Part shown: in pieces, positions 36,224-48,751 of the stretch | How positions within the stretch are numbered: position 1 is the first letter of the stretch | How the letters are laid out: the number at the start of each line of letters is the position of its first letter | Assembly: GCA_963930655.1 (NCBI GenBank) | Contig: OZ005601.1 | Coordinates: 20,398,921 to 20,462,920 of the forward strand | DNA from: Myrica gale | Lineage: Eukaryota > Streptophyta > Magnoliopsida > Fagales > Myricaceae | Direction: 5' to 3' | DNA: 64,000 nucleotides | Translations under genes and position numbers: made by a program | Notes under the pieces: model-generated | The model's input: the letters and a program-made list of their open reading frames with translations, nothing else | Database searches by the model: none | What the model was told of the DNA's origin: nothing

Positions 36224-39200
36224 TCATCTGTTGGTTGCCATTGTTGTTTCAGACTCTATATGGCTGAGATGAACTGCTTGGGGCAGGAGATTGTATCTGA
36301 TACTAAGTTCTTCAAAAATTCTCTTTATCTCGATAACTAATTCAGTTCTTCGCCTATTCTTCTCTCCCAAGTCTTGGAAGTTCATTGTGTGAAAGACGTA
36401 GATACCCATCTTTATCTCATTTACTTTTTCAATGTCCTTAACCACCACATTGTGGTTAGGATGCCAGTGTTGCATATTTTTCTCCAAGTACCTGAAGAAA
36501 CAAAAGCAAATTGTAAGAATAACTTAAGGACAAAAGAGTTGTACATCATTATGAGATACAGTAATAACATGAATTAAGAATATTTAAATATCACAGCAAG
36601 GAATTCCCACATAATTCAACTCTTCAAAATTTGGGTGTTGTTATTACAGTGCTTATACATCTGGAACGAGAAGTAAATCTACAACTACTTTTGATAATTC
36701 AACAACTTGAAAAACATCATTCAATCCAATTAGGGCCAAATAATCGGATGGAATGATGTTTTTGTCAACGAATATACAAGTCTGCCATAATTGGATCATT
36801 ATATAAACGAAGAGAAGCGGGTGCTTTAGTCAACTTACTTCTTAATTTTGTCTTTCAGCATCCCAATCCTCTCCACTGGTGTCACAAAATCAATTGAAAA
36901 TTCCACAGAATCACCCATATTAGGGCTTCTGTAGTAATTGCTGATGGGTTTTGTGGACAAAACTGAATTTGGATAGTATACCTTCTCATTATTGACTTTC
37001 AGAAACACTGTTGTCAAAATGTTCATCTCTTCCACTGTCATCTGTCAAGGACCAGGAATGAAAAAGATTTAACTAAGCAAGCTCCTCAAGATGGAACAAC
37101 TAAAAGGAAAAGAAGTAAAAAGAGCTTCTCATAGGTTACCTGAACGCCATCAATGACACAACGATCACCGACATCAAATGGATGCATTACAAATACAAAT
37201 ATAATAGCTTCAAATATGGTCTTGCTGGTATTTCCAAACATAAAAGCTGCTACAACAAGCTGTGACGAGAGGAAGACAAGAACTTTTGTTGTTGCAATTT
37301 CCATCAAGAGAAGCCACACAAGAATGGTCACAACAATCAGGATTCCAGTCACGAGTTTGTTTAACTGCTTCACTGCAGTTTTGGTGTCATTTAAAGCATG
37401 TGCCAGTGCTTTCCGGCCATTGTAGACCTTTACCTGCACAATCACAGACAATAATGAAAAAGAATTCCCACTGCCAAAGAGAATTTTCCATCATTCTTAC
37501 AATTTTTCACATATCTGCTACATTGGGAGACACCACAAATTCCACTATTTTCCTTAAAATTTTAATATTCAGGTCTATTTTGGTAGAATCTCTTGTAGAC
37601 ATTATCCTTCAACATCTCCATATTCCAACAACCGAATCTGATATGCATGATTTGATATGGTCCTTTCAGGTCTTACGGCTTCAAAATTGAAAAACAATTG
37701 ACAAAATGCACTAGAAAATTCAGAATTGTCGTTACATCTGTTTGGTCGACCGCAGGACAAAGGAAACAAAAGTAATGTTGGAACTATACATAAGCAAAAG
37801 TGGACAACTTCCCTTTCCATTCCCTAGCTATATTATGCCCCTTAGATGCATTCCACAAACTGTACAATGTGGGGGCTGTTCAAAGTTTCAGTATCGCCTT
37901 CCTTAATGACCCAGAAAGAAAACTCAGCGATCACAGATCAAAGGCATGCTATGAAATAAGAACAACAACCAATCGAAAGAAACTGAAGCTTTAAAGAATC
38001 GAAAGAAGATCTCTTACCACCCAGTCCGTAAGAGCTTTTCTATCGATCCTACCAGTCTCTCCTCCTTCTAACAGGGGAAACACAAGATCCACTTCTTCCT
38101 TGATCATGAATCTCAGGAAGTCGTCCTCATCAATGTACCTATCGAAAAATATTAGGTGTTGAGAAAAGACTACGTGTAGAGAGAAGCGGATACTACGACA
38201 TTGCAGAACTTCCGTAAAAGGTAGATTTTCTCACTTGCAACAAGGTTGAGCGACATTCCTGAAAATGTGATAGGCTGCTGCAGTTGCTTCCATCTCATTG
38301 GTAATCTCCTTATCTGTCTGCGCACCACCTCCATCATCAACACTTTCATCTAGTGCATTCGAGATCGTGGACAGCCCTGAATTCATTACGGCATCAACCA
38401 ACACCTTCATGGTCCAAGCAGAAACCTTTTCATGTTTCATCTTATGAAGCTTCCCCATATCGATTACCTCTTTCTCCTTCCCTCCCTTACTCTTCTTAGT
38501 ACTCCTGAAACTCAACTGACCAGCACTGGGTGATCTCCCAACTCTCTCTGCCTCCTCTATTAGTGGAGGCCCTGAAAGTGTCTGCAGAACGTATTGATGG
38601 AATACTGATTCCTGAATTCTGTCAAAGAAGGTGTTCACATGGAAATTCGACGCTAAGATCTTCAGCAACAATGTCTTCACCAACCACAAAAATGCTCCAA
38701 TTAGAAGAGAAACAAGAGTCCACGTAACATAGTCCAAAATCTTGGTGGCAGTCTTGGATCGCTTAACCCCACGTTTGAACAGCAAAACCCAGGTAAGAAG
38801 AACCAAGCCCAACCAAATAAAGACCTGAACACTCTTCTTCAGTGCATGAACAAAATACAGCACCTTCTTTCTCAGCAAAAAGTTCATTTCAATCAAGAAC
38901 ACAATCACACGCATAAACCATCTGGTAACCAACATTCCCAAAAAGATCACCATCACAAACACACACCATTCCCAAATCTCCAAACCCCAAACCATGTTAT
39001 TCTTCAAACTCTCGACAGTCAAGCTAGCCGCCAAGCATCCAAACATGAACACAAACCCAATTAGCTCAATCAAAAACTTGGTTTTCACTCTACTATGCTT
39101 CTCTTTACTCAATTTAACCTTCTTGTAAATCTCTTCATCCTCATCATCCCCTGGAGACGCCATCAACGGCGTCTTCGGGGTAATGGACACAGTTCTAGCA

Positions 39201-39712
39201 GTGCTCCTTGACGATTTGTTATTAGGCGATACCACATTAATGGAGTTCCTATAAGGCGAACTAGCGCCAATTTCCTCCATCGAAGTTGAGCCATTCTCAT
39301 CGTACACGTGGGTAGCTGCATAAGGTTGCTCCCCAAACCTTGATTTCGGTTTGGAATACACTGACCTTGTAAGCGACCGTTTACGAATAAGGTTCTCATT
39401 CGTTGTAGGTACTTTGGGAGGCTTATGGGGGCTGGGACTGAACCTCGAGATCTCGGGTGAGGGGCAGTCGATTGGGACCGATTTTAAAAATCCAATGGTG
39501 GACTCGGAGGACGCTTTGACGGGCGAGTCGACCCTGTTTTGCTTGAAGGCGTCGGAGGCTATGGAAGAAGACCCTTTTCCGTCTTTGGTTTCGACAATGG
39601 GATTTGAAGTTGATTCGCCTGGGATTTCAACTACCACTTGGCCACCATGTGGGGCTTTGTTATCCACCATGCTTAATTCGAAGCCCCTTAGAGCTCTTTC
39701 CTTAGCATCCAT
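36224..39712 (-). CDS. MSL10: Mechanosensitive channel MSL10-like (five exons)
   Basis: MscS-family channel of the plant plasma membrane, opened by membrane tension. Exons on the minus strand: 39712-38235, 38138-38018, 37433-37140, 37041-36839 and 36491-36224, all with GT-AG introns, summing to 2364 nt and 787 aa without internal stops. A long Ser/Pro-rich soluble N-terminus (1-210) precedes hydrophobic segments near 213-233, 247-275, 294-312, 328-350, 561-580 and 583-602. The MscS core follows: LVVAAFMFGNTSKTIFEAII, then FVMHPFDVGDRCVIDG (about 612-629), VEEMNILTTVFLK, YYPNSVL and ISNYYRSPNMGD. The wording (WVVKVY, NDTKTAVKQLNKLV, YLEKN.QHW) matches Arabidopsis MSL9/MSL10, which are slightly shorter (roughly 730-740 aa). 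The start is the first ATG (39712). Apparently intact. Whether it is MSL9 or MSL10 cannot be decided by eye. Confidence 0.93.
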
Positions 39713-40639
39713 CAATCAAAACCCTAGCACATGGAGCACCAAAGAGTTTCCAAGTCTAAGCAGCTACTCGCCTAGTGTCAGAATCAAACTCAAAGATACG
39801 TACTTTCCGTATCTCGAGGACAAGAAACTTGCCTTCAAAAATCATTGCCAGTATGACCTTTCTGTTTTTTCAGCTCCTCCGTCTGAGAAAAATTAGCACA
39901 TCTTTAGAAACATAAGTGAACTTATTTGCACGCAAAACAGAGGACTATCTAGTCTGGTGACTTTACCTGGGAATACCTGAGAATCTGCCAAAACTTTAGC
40001 GACTAAGAGACACCATTGTCTTGGTGAAGTACCAATCCTACATATCCAGTACGGAAAATAGGTCAAAAAAAGAAAACACTGGTTTGGGAAGAGAGCAACC
40101 ACGGTTCTTCAACCAGATATTGACGACAGGCTTCCTTTTTCCTCTTGTATAATGTTAAAGTAATGAAGCAAGACAACAAAATGTGTTTGTTTGGTTTTAA
40201 GGTGCACTTTATTACTTTGGGAAGTGCTATATCTTGGAGAAATCCAGAGAGAGGGGGAAGAGATGTCTCGGGGAATTCAAAAAGTGGGCACCGAACACGT
40301 GTGTGACCTGGCCAACGTTTTTGTATGCTATTAAAGGACGACATGGAGGCTAAAAAAAGCCTACAATTTTATTAAATTTAATTCTTTAAAATTTTAACTC
40401 AAACACAACCAAAAAAGATAAGAAAATGTAGAGCTTGTTCGTCGACGTTATATTTTAAGAATATACAAATCAAACATGTTTTTTAACATCACCTAAAAAT
40501 AATTACAGCATGCATACTAATAAAGTTATCATTACTTAAAAATTTTCAAAACATAAAAAATTCTCAAAATATACACTAACCGAACATCTTCGTAGCCTTG
40601 GCTAGCCGTAATGTCTTCCTTTAAGGGCCTTAAAAAAAA
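39713..40639. other. MSL10 5' flank
   Basis: Presumably leader and promoter of the minus-strand MSL10 gene. A CT/AG-rich patch near 40240-40265 may belong to it. No specific site is defended. It turns AT-rich from about 40370 towards the foldback element. Confidence 0.4.
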
Positions 40640-41633
40640 GGAAAAAATGACATTTTAGTCCTTGGGTTTTCATCACTTTTATTTTTTAGTCCTTGAATTT
40701 AATTTTTCAGATTTTAGTCCTTTGGTTTTCATTTTTTGACAAAATAGTCATTCCGTCAGGTTCCATCTTTTCCCTAACGGAAAGGCCACATCAGCTGACA
40801 ACTCAGCACTGATGTGGTAAGGAAAATTGACATTTTAGTCATTGGGTTTTACCACTTATTTTTTAGTCCTTGGGTTTAATTGGTTCCAATTTTAGTCCTT
40901 GAGTTTACATTTTTTGACGAAATGACCCTTCTGTCAAGAATTACTGTTCAAATAATTGTTTGATTGTTAAAATTTTAGGGTGTTGGAGTTGGTGAAAAAG
41001 TGAAGAGGGAGATTATTTGAATGAATTTTTTAGATTTATTTGAAGTGAAAAGTGATGATTTATTAGGGTCAAAATTTTGACTCTTAAACATCATGTTAAC
41101 ATCTGTTATTTATTCAAAGCACCATTGAGACATGATGTGTTCTATTGAGTGTCAGAAAGAATGTGGCCCCAAAATTATTTCTCTTCCCATCAAATCATCA
41201 CTTTTCACTTCAAATAAATCTAAAAAATTCATTCAAATAATCTATTTCTTCACTTTTTCACCGACTCCAACGTCCTAAAATTTTAAACACCCCAAAATTT
41301 TAACAATCAAACAATTATTTGAACAGTAATCCTTGACAGAAAGGTCATTTCGTCAAAAAATGTAAACCCAAAGACTAAAATTTGAAAAATTAAACCCAAG
41401 GACTAAAAAATAAAATAGGTAAAACCCAAGGACTAAAATGTCAATTTTCCTTACCACATCAGTGCTTAGTTGTCAGCTGATGTGCCCTTTCCGTTAGGGA
41501 AAGAGACGGAACCTTGACGGAAGGACTATTTCGTCAAAAAATGAAAACCAAAGGACTAAAATTTAAAAAAATTAAATTCAAGGACTAAAAAATAAAAGTG
41601 GTGAAAACCTAAGGACTAAAATGACAATTTCCC
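40640..41633. mobile_element. Foldback (long-TIR) element, ~1 kb
   Basis: The left arm (40640 to about 41085) is the inverted copy of the right arm (about 41195 to 41633) with modest divergence, leaving a ~110-bp loop. Each arm contains two tandem blocks built of ttttagtccttgggttt-type words and a ccgtcagg/ccgttaggg part, so the whole reads A-B-loop-B'-A'. Words of this kind are common in MULE-derived foldback MITEs. No clear TSD was found. It lies about 930 bp upstream of the MSL10 ATG. Confidence 0.75.
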
Positions 41634-42199
41634 AAAATACAATTGTCGTGCTTTCAGGAGTGACTTATTCGGAGAACGAGTCCCCTACCCCACCCCTAAT
41701 TTCTAATTGAAATAGCCGGAAGAAGATGATAGTGACCAGTGGGATCGTCCGAGTTTCTGAATATGTTATAGACGAATTGAGCTTGGCACTACATGGTCTT
41801 GTATGGGAGCCCAAGGCTTCGATATGAAGGCTCTTAATTTTTATTTTACTTAATATTTAATAGGTCTTAATTCAAGTTTAATATTTTAACTTAACAAAAG
41901 AGAAAGTAAGTCTCAAAATCTCCTTTAAACTTTTTAAAATTCTCAACTGAGGTAAAGACACTCATAATTCAAAATTTCAAATAATATAGAGGGACTTCCA
42001 ACTTTAAATTTCAAAGAAGAGTGTTGGACTTCTACCTTTTTAAATTCAAGAAATTCTTTTTTCTAAATATATCCCAACAGTTTCTTGCTACTTTCACTCT
42101 TATCTTCATCAACTTTTTCTTTCCTTATTTTTTCTATTTTGAACGCCCTAGTGTGAGAGATACTTTTATCGAGGTCTGGACAATATCTTTATTGTTGAT
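41634..42199. other. AT-rich spacer
   Basis: No gene is recognised. The frame at 42021-42245 is hydrophobic low-complexity text typical of AT-rich DNA. Confidence 0.4.
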
Positions 42200-42209
42200 T
42201 TTTACTCAC

Positions 42210-42490
42210 ACTCGATGTTTTAATGATAACAATAGAAGTAATTGAGATGATAAACAAAGAAGATTCAAAATCAGAACAGAACGAACAAACAACAATCAAT
42301 TCAATAGAAGTGCCTATAAAAGTGAAAACTCAAGTTACTAGGGTATTGTTTGTTACTCTAGACTTCATCTTTAACAAGGATTTGAACTACACACTTACAT
42401 ATTTTGTTTTTGAAAATGTGTATAAACTGTTTCATCACTTGTTTGAAGATCATACGACTGGTGGACCAGCTGGCCGGTGATCGACCGAGT
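42210..42490 (+). mobile_element. Copia-like LTR fragment
   Basis: Shares a diverged block with the solo LTRs at 7615 and 22720: aacaaggatttgaactacac, then a gtgtataaactgtttcatc-like stretch, then a gtcgaccg/gatcgaccg word. It begins near tgttttaatgataac. A short, old, non-coding fragment. Confidence 0.45.
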
Positions 42491-42675
42491 ACTATTTTCA
42501 AAGAGTTGTTCTGACTTTTTGACCAAAATATATGGTAGATGATATTGAAGGAGGAATTTAGAAAATACATTCACACTTTAAAATCAGAATTTGGTTAAGT
42601 TTTGCTCTCTTTTAGCCTTATTTTATCATTATGAGTTTGGATTCTTAAATTCTCTCTTTGTCTATCTTTTATGAT

Positions 42676-43576
42676 GTGAACCCCGTTATCCCGTAACGAG
42701 ACCCAACAACTATAGGGAACCCAAGATTGTTTCTAGGATGGATTCAAATGGAACCTCGACCCGTTGCTTGGGAAAGCAAGAACCTCGGTATTGTGAAGAC
42801 GCCACAAACGGGATGGGAATCCGTTTGATAAGTCGAGTTGAACGCCACGGGAAAATCCCGATAAGTTCGAGAAGTTCTTCAAAGAACCAAAGAGAATTAA
42901 ACCTCACCAAAATATATTCATCAAAGTTGTTCGAATTACAATGCAAGAGGCTTCTATTTATAAGCTAGAAATAACAAGGAAATAAAACTAACCTAGGAAA
43001 CAAGGGTTGGTCGAGTATGACATTTTTGAACAAGGAAAGAAATCCTTGCTTACCTAAAACAAAGAGAGCAATTAAGGAAACAATCCCTTGCTTGCCTAAC
43101 TAACCTTTGGACGCTTAAAATAGAGTTCTAATTAAGGAAATAAGATAATACTCGACCAAAATAACAATCTATCCTAAGAAAGACATCTTGGCCGAACTAC
43201 ATCCCCACATGGCTGAACTAAACCCTAATTGCCTTAAATAAAGCACTCTTCATATGGCAATAGGGTGGTGGCCGACCCTAATGTCAAAAGACCATGAATG
43301 GAAATGATTTGGAGCTTAAAATAGCCATGCAATCTGAATCTTCTAGAATAGTCTCATATTTGTCTCTTGGCCGGATCCTTCTAGAGTGTGCATCATCTTG
43401 AATAGGCCGTGCATCATCTTGAATGGGCCTCCACGAATGGGCTTGGGCCCATATCTCTTTACTGAGTTCAACGAGTGCATCTTTGAACTCCTTGTCTCGG
43501 GCTCTCGTATCCGGCTGTACTACTTCATTCAAGGTCTTGCTCGGATTCTCATCATTCTTTTATTCCTTCCCTCATC
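42676..43576 (-). mobile_element. Probable solo LTR of another family, ~0.9 kb
   Basis: The sequence from tgaaccccgttatcccg to ccctcatca begins TG and ends CA, has no coding content, and interrupts the Athila-like element immediately upstream of its protease region. No convincing 5-bp TSD was seen, so the limits are tentative. Strand is inferred from the gatgagggaagga-type start on the minus strand. Confidence 0.4.
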
Positions 43577-44605
43577 AAATGTGAAGATTAAATCCTTAGT
43601 GACAGAGCATGTTAGTGCACTGATACTGAGCGAGACCCCTCAGAAGTTCAGAGATCCAGGCTTTCTCACTATTTTTATCATGATCGGTGAATCTCGTGTT
43701 GGGAAAGCATTACTTGATTTGGAGAGCAGTGTGAATTTGCTACCATCATCAGTATATAAGCAATTGAGGTTGGGTGAATTGAAAGACCTCCATCATGCTA
43801 TAATTGACTGATAGATCAGTTAAGGTGCCACTGGGTATTATTGAGGATGTACTAGTTCAAGTGGATAAATTTTATTATCAAGTGGAATTTTATAGTTCAT
43901 GATATGCAACAGCTGACATCCACTATTCTAGGCGCCTATCATTCTTGGATGTTTGTTCCTTGCTACCTCCAATGCATTGTCGAAGTGGAGTACTGAAGCT
44001 CACTTTCGGGAATATGACATTGGAGATGAATGTCTTCAATGCCTGCAAGATGCCAAGTGGTTGCGATGACTCTGAGGTACATGCAATTAATATGGTTGAG
44101 GATTTTGATGTATCGAAGATGTTATTAATTTTTTATTATGAGAGTACTTTTGAGGATGACTCTCCTGAGCCAATGTAAGTCATACTAATAGATGGCATAG
44201 GCTAATTTTTTAGGCTCATGATATACAAGAAGTGTTGAAGTCATCAGAAGAGAAAATGCCTTCTCTAGAGTTGAATCCATACTAGAACACCTAAAATATA
44301 TTTTTCTGAGACCAGTTGAAGGCACTTTCCGTTTGTCATATTTGCTCAACCCACTCGGACACAAGAGGCTGAGTTATTGCAAGTACTAAGAAAGCATTGG
44401 GGAGCTATAGGCTAGACCATTCCAGACATCAAGGGTATTGATCCTTAAATCGGTACCAACAACATTTATCTGGAGGGAGATACAAGACCACTTCATGATA
44501 CACAGCAGAGGTTAAATACCACCATGAAAGAGGTGGTAAAGAAAGAGGTGTTGAAAATGTTAGTTGTGGGTGTCACTTATCCTATCTCTAAGAATAAATG
44601 GGTAA
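43577..44605 (+). mobile_element. Athila-like Ty3/gypsy fragment (protease to start of RT)
   Basis: Coding remnants in gypsy order. KIKSLVTEHVSALI leads into a protease-like DPGFLTI and GKALLDLESSVNLLPSSV block. Downstream, a linker and the beginning of the reverse transcriptase (words resembling TIPDIKGI, then MKEVVKKEV and YPISKNKW near 44400-44600) are visible. It ends there. Multiple breaks; clearly old. Host gene content is absent. Confidence 0.65.
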
Positions 44606-45489
44606 GTCTGACACAAGAATTCCAAAAAAATCCAGTTAACTATAATTGAGAATAGGAAAAAGTCATAGTTAGCCCCATATTTATGGGCAGAAATCAATTT
44701 GGTACCCGCTATTTTGAAAACAACGATTTGAGACCCTGAAATTTCAAATCGCTTCAATCCACGCCCACGGTTAAATCTATCGTTATATCATATGGAATTT
44801 ATCCCCATGTGCGTCCCACATACCAGCCGCTAGTAGCCTCTTTTACCTCCTAAATGCCCTTTATTCTATATTTCATATTTCAGTCGATACTGTCTTCCCA
44901 TTCTCTATTCAATTGGCATCTTCTTTCCTGCTACCCAGATTTGGTCGCCTCCCACATCCTGCCGCCAGTATCATCTTTTACCACAAAGAGAATACTTGAG
45001 AATTGAAGGTGAGCCAGAGGAAGTAAGTTTTTGTTTTACTGGTTGTTTCTCTTGTCGATGGCACTTAAGAAAGACCTTGTTGCCATTGTTTGTTTTCCTT
45101 ATTTCCTACGAAGTGTAATATCTTTTCAACTGGTAAAATTTCTTAACCACACGATAGTGGTAGCTCTAGATGTGAACAAAGTGGAGATTCTACATATGGT
45201 CCAAGGTGTTTTTGCAATTTGAGAGCAATATCCACTTTTGCTTTTGTAGATGAGGTTAGTTGTTGTATATACTGTTGAATGGGTACTGTATTTATTAGGT
45301 TCAATGTTGATTATGTTATGTTATAATGTTTATAAGTTGCTTGCATTAATTGGGTTGGGGTACTATATTTTAATTAGGTTGAGTATATTTTAATTAAGTG
45401 TGTCTGCAATGTTGATACTTGTTGACTATATTTAGATTAAGTTGACAGTTAGTTAGTTTAATTAGGTTACATAACGAATATGTTTATTT
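44606..45489. other. Spacer upstream of the GRF-like fragment
   Basis: No clear gene. A stretch at 44650-44760 (tagttagccccatattt, then tttgagaccctgaaatttc) resembles the end sequences of MULE/MITE elements, but no partner end was found. The rest is AT-rich. Confidence 0.35.
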
Positions 45490-45802
45490 TTATGGCAAGA
45501 GGGAGGTCATTTCAATTATTTTGCATGGAGAGATCCTAAGATGTGTCCGTATGGACGAATGGTAATTCGGCAACTGGGAGCAAAGCATGGGCAGATGCTT
45601 AAAGAAGAATCCTCTTGGGAGCCAATTTATAGAGCTCCGAGGACAGAATGAGTCTATAATGGAAATGATAAAACAACATGGAGAATATATGGTAAACATG
45701 ACAGCACAACATGGAGCCAAACTGACTTGTTGTTGGAATTTTAGTTGCTCATTTATTAAGCACCGATTGTGTGCTCCTTCAAAGCTTATGTTAGACTCAT
45801 GA
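45490..45802 (+). pseudogene. GRF-type zinc-finger protein fragment
   Basis: The frame at 45499-45650 reads EGGHFNYFAWRDPKMCPYGR and then MVIRQL, resembling the second half of a plant GRF zinc finger (C.FF.W.DP.MC....VI..L). The first half, with its other metal ligands, is not found directly upstream. A neighbouring frame continues as an amphipathic coiled-coil-like stretch (NESIMEMIKQHGEYMVNM), as such proteins often have, after a frame change. A candidate AG acceptor lies at the start. Small GRF proteins are common in plants and often sit within DNA transposons. Non-functional as it stands. Confidence 0.4.
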
Positions 45803-46200
45803 GCTATAATTCTATTGTTGGTTATTTTGTTGATCATGATCAATTTAACCAGAAATTGGGAACGTGATTATGTTGATCATTAACTTTGTAACTAATTTTG
45901 TTGATCATTAATGCAATAACGATTAGTCTCTTGTTGGAGATTTTGACGATCATTAATTGTGTTATTATAATGTCAAGTTTACTGCCAAACCAATGTAACT
46001 AAGTTGGCTGCCAAACAATTTTCCTGCCAAAACAGTTTGTCTTTGTAACTAAGTTGGCTGCCATAGCTATGTATGTCTTTGTCGGTGTCGTAGATGGGGG
46101 TTCGCGGTATGTAGTTGGAGCTCATGCCGTTTTTTTTTCTTGATGTGTACAAATAACATGATTCGAATATTAAGTTGTTGTGTAATTATACTTTCAAGAC
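45803..46200. other. AT-rich spacer with short repeated phrases
   Basis: Phrases such as gttgatcatgatcaa/gttgatcattaa and aactaagttggctgcca recur two or three times. No gene is seen. Confidence 0.4.
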
Positions 46201-48309
46201 TTGGTAAGGGTCGAGATCGTGCTTATCATTGCCGATCAGTTTGTCTCAATAGCAGGGCTCTCGTTACAACCTACGCTGGAGGAGCAAATTCGCGAAGCCC
46301 AGAAGAATGATAAGGTGATAGGAGGGATTAGAGAGAGGATTGAGAAAAAGGAAGACCATGAATTTGGGGATAAGGATGGTTTGTTACGATACCGAGACAG
46401 AGTTTATGTGCCAAGTATAGAGGGAATCAAGGACTTGATCTTAGCAGAGGCTCACACTACACCTTATACTATTTACCCAGGAGGCACAAAGATGTATTGA
46501 GATATTGAGGCCTTTTGGTGGCCTAATATGAAGCGGGAGATAGCTGAGTATGTTGCTCGATGTTTGACCTATCAGAAGGTGAAGGCAGAGCACCAGAGGC
46601 TGGCAGGAGCATTAAAACCTCTAGAGATCCCTGAATGGAAGTGGGAAGGGGTAGCCATGGATTTCGTAGTAGGGCTGCCTCGAACTACTGAGGGCTATGA
46701 AGCTATATGGGTGATCAAGGACCGATTAACCAAGTCGGCACACTTCTTATCCATTAAGGTGAAGTATACCCCAGAAAAGTTAGCTGAGATTTATCTCCAG
46801 TAGATTATTAGGCTCCATGGAGTGCCCAAGAGTATAGTGTCGAATAGGGATCCGAGATTCACTTCGAGATTCTGGAAACGATTGCAGGAATCGTTGGGTA
46901 CTCGGTTGAATTTTAGTACCGCCTTCCACCCACAGACGGACGGGAAGTCAGAACGGACTATACAGATTCTGGAGGATATGCTCAGGGCTTGCGTTATGGA
47001 TTTTAAAGGAAGTTAGGCTCAGTACTTGCCTTTAGCAGAGTTTGCATACAATAATAGCTTCCAGGCAAGTATCGGCATGACACCATTCGAAGCGTTGTAC
47101 GAGCGGAAGTGTAGGAGAAAGAACACTCATAGGGCCCGAAATAGTCTTGAAGACAAGGTAGAAGATTCAAATAATCAAGGATGGACTAGGGACAGCCCAA
47201 AGCCAGCAGAATAGTTATGCGAATAACCGAAGGAGAGAGCTTGAATTTGAAGTGTTGGGAGCATGGTATTTTTGAATATTTCCCCGAAAAAGGGCATAGC
47301 ATGTTTGGGAAAAAGGGAAACTCCAACCCAGGTTCATAGGACCCTTTGAAATCTTAGACCGAATTGGAACCGTGGCGTACCGGTTGGCCCTGCCCCCTAG
47401 CTTAGAGGGAGTCCACGACGTATTTCACATATTGCTTCAGACGAAGCATGTACCTGACCCTACCCATGTATTAGAATATGAGCCATTGTAGATTAAGGAG
47501 AACCTTACATATGTAGAAGAACTGGTAAGGGTTTTAGACAGAAAGGAGAAATAGTTAAGGACAAAGACCATACCACTCGTAAAGATTTTGTGGAGAAACC
47601 ACGGAGTAAAGGAGGCATTGTGGGAATTAGAGATCGAAATGTACTCAAAATACCCGCAATTGCAGGAAAAACATAATTAAGAAGGATTGTTACTGTAACA
47701 ATTTTGTTCTATGATATAATTTTTATACAACTTACTGCGTAATCTTTTGTTTTTCTTCTTTTATTGCACCTTTACGCTATATGACTTGATGTTTGAAATG
47801 AATCCTATGGTTGTGTATAACATATATATAAATGCGCATGATTAAATTATGATATTGAAACTAACAATTTTTACCATGTTAGCAGATGTCATCGAGTCGC
47901 CGTCCCCCGCGCTCTCAGTCCATGACTTCCCCATCCTCTCCCTCAGGTAGATGAATGACCGCGCGAGAGTATCACAACCTATTCCGAGTAAATCCCAGGT
48001 CTCGCAACTCGATGCTGCCTTTGGATAGTCGTGCCACTACCGCTTTTGTTGCACAAAGTGTGGGTAGTGAGGATTCAGTTGGGTGGTTGCCGCCTCGCAA
48101 CCGCAGTTGCAGGAGGTTATGGTGGGGACTCAGGGGCCCCCACTCCCTCGAAGGAAGGACCGGCCTGGTCCTTCCAAACGGAGGCACCCCGTAGCCCCAG
48201 GGCACGACATGCATTGGACCGACTCCTCTGATTATTCACAGGTAGCTCGTCTCCAGTTGCAGTCATTAAGCAACTGAATAGAGAATAGGGCCCAGTTGGG
48301 AGGCTACGA

Positions 48310-48430
48310 GTGAGCTCCGAAGAGGATCCATAAAAGGATCCGGAAGAGGATCTAGAAGAGGACCCAGAAGAGGGTCCAGAGAAGGACCCAATGGAGGAGG
48401 ACCCTTCGCCTGAGTTGGTAGGGGATGAGT
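48310..48430 (+). repeat. Short acidic-repeat coding tract in the 3' internal region
   Basis: Repeats of the form gaagaggatcc/gaggaccca, 12-18 bp long, encode EEDP-like units. Similar acidic tails are seen in accessory 3' reading frames of some plant gypsy elements. Here it is part of a broken fossil. Confidence 0.5.
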
Positions 48431-48751
48431 ACACTGAGAGGACCAAGTAACCTCAATGATATTCCTGAGACCCACATCCCATCGCAGGAAGTGGACTTTA
48501 CACCTAGCTATCATGAGCCTTCGGGTAACGTGATCCATGACCCTAGTGTCATAGGTCGGAGTTACGAGTCCATGTCCCACTCTTAGACAGACATTAACTC
48601 CCCAAACCACGTCTACCATGGCGAGGTCAGCAGTGAGGCCAGCTCAAACGCTCGCCCGCACCCATATGGTTCTAGGCCCCCACGATCGGGTCAAAATATC
48701 TTGCAGTAAGAAACTAAATTCCGAGGTCGAAATTTTATAAGGAGGGGAGGA

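Noticed and set aside
38846-39064. His/Asn/Gln-rich plus-strand frame of 72 codons
   Set aside because: Antisense to the membrane segments of the first MSL10 exon.
42021-42245. Hydrophobic 74-codon frame resembling a membrane protein
   Set aside because: Phe/Leu/Ile-rich text from AT-rich DNA, with no start context or conserved motif.
44650-44760. MULE-type terminal sequence
   Set aside because: The wording resembles MULE/MITE ends, but no matching inverted partner or TSD was found.
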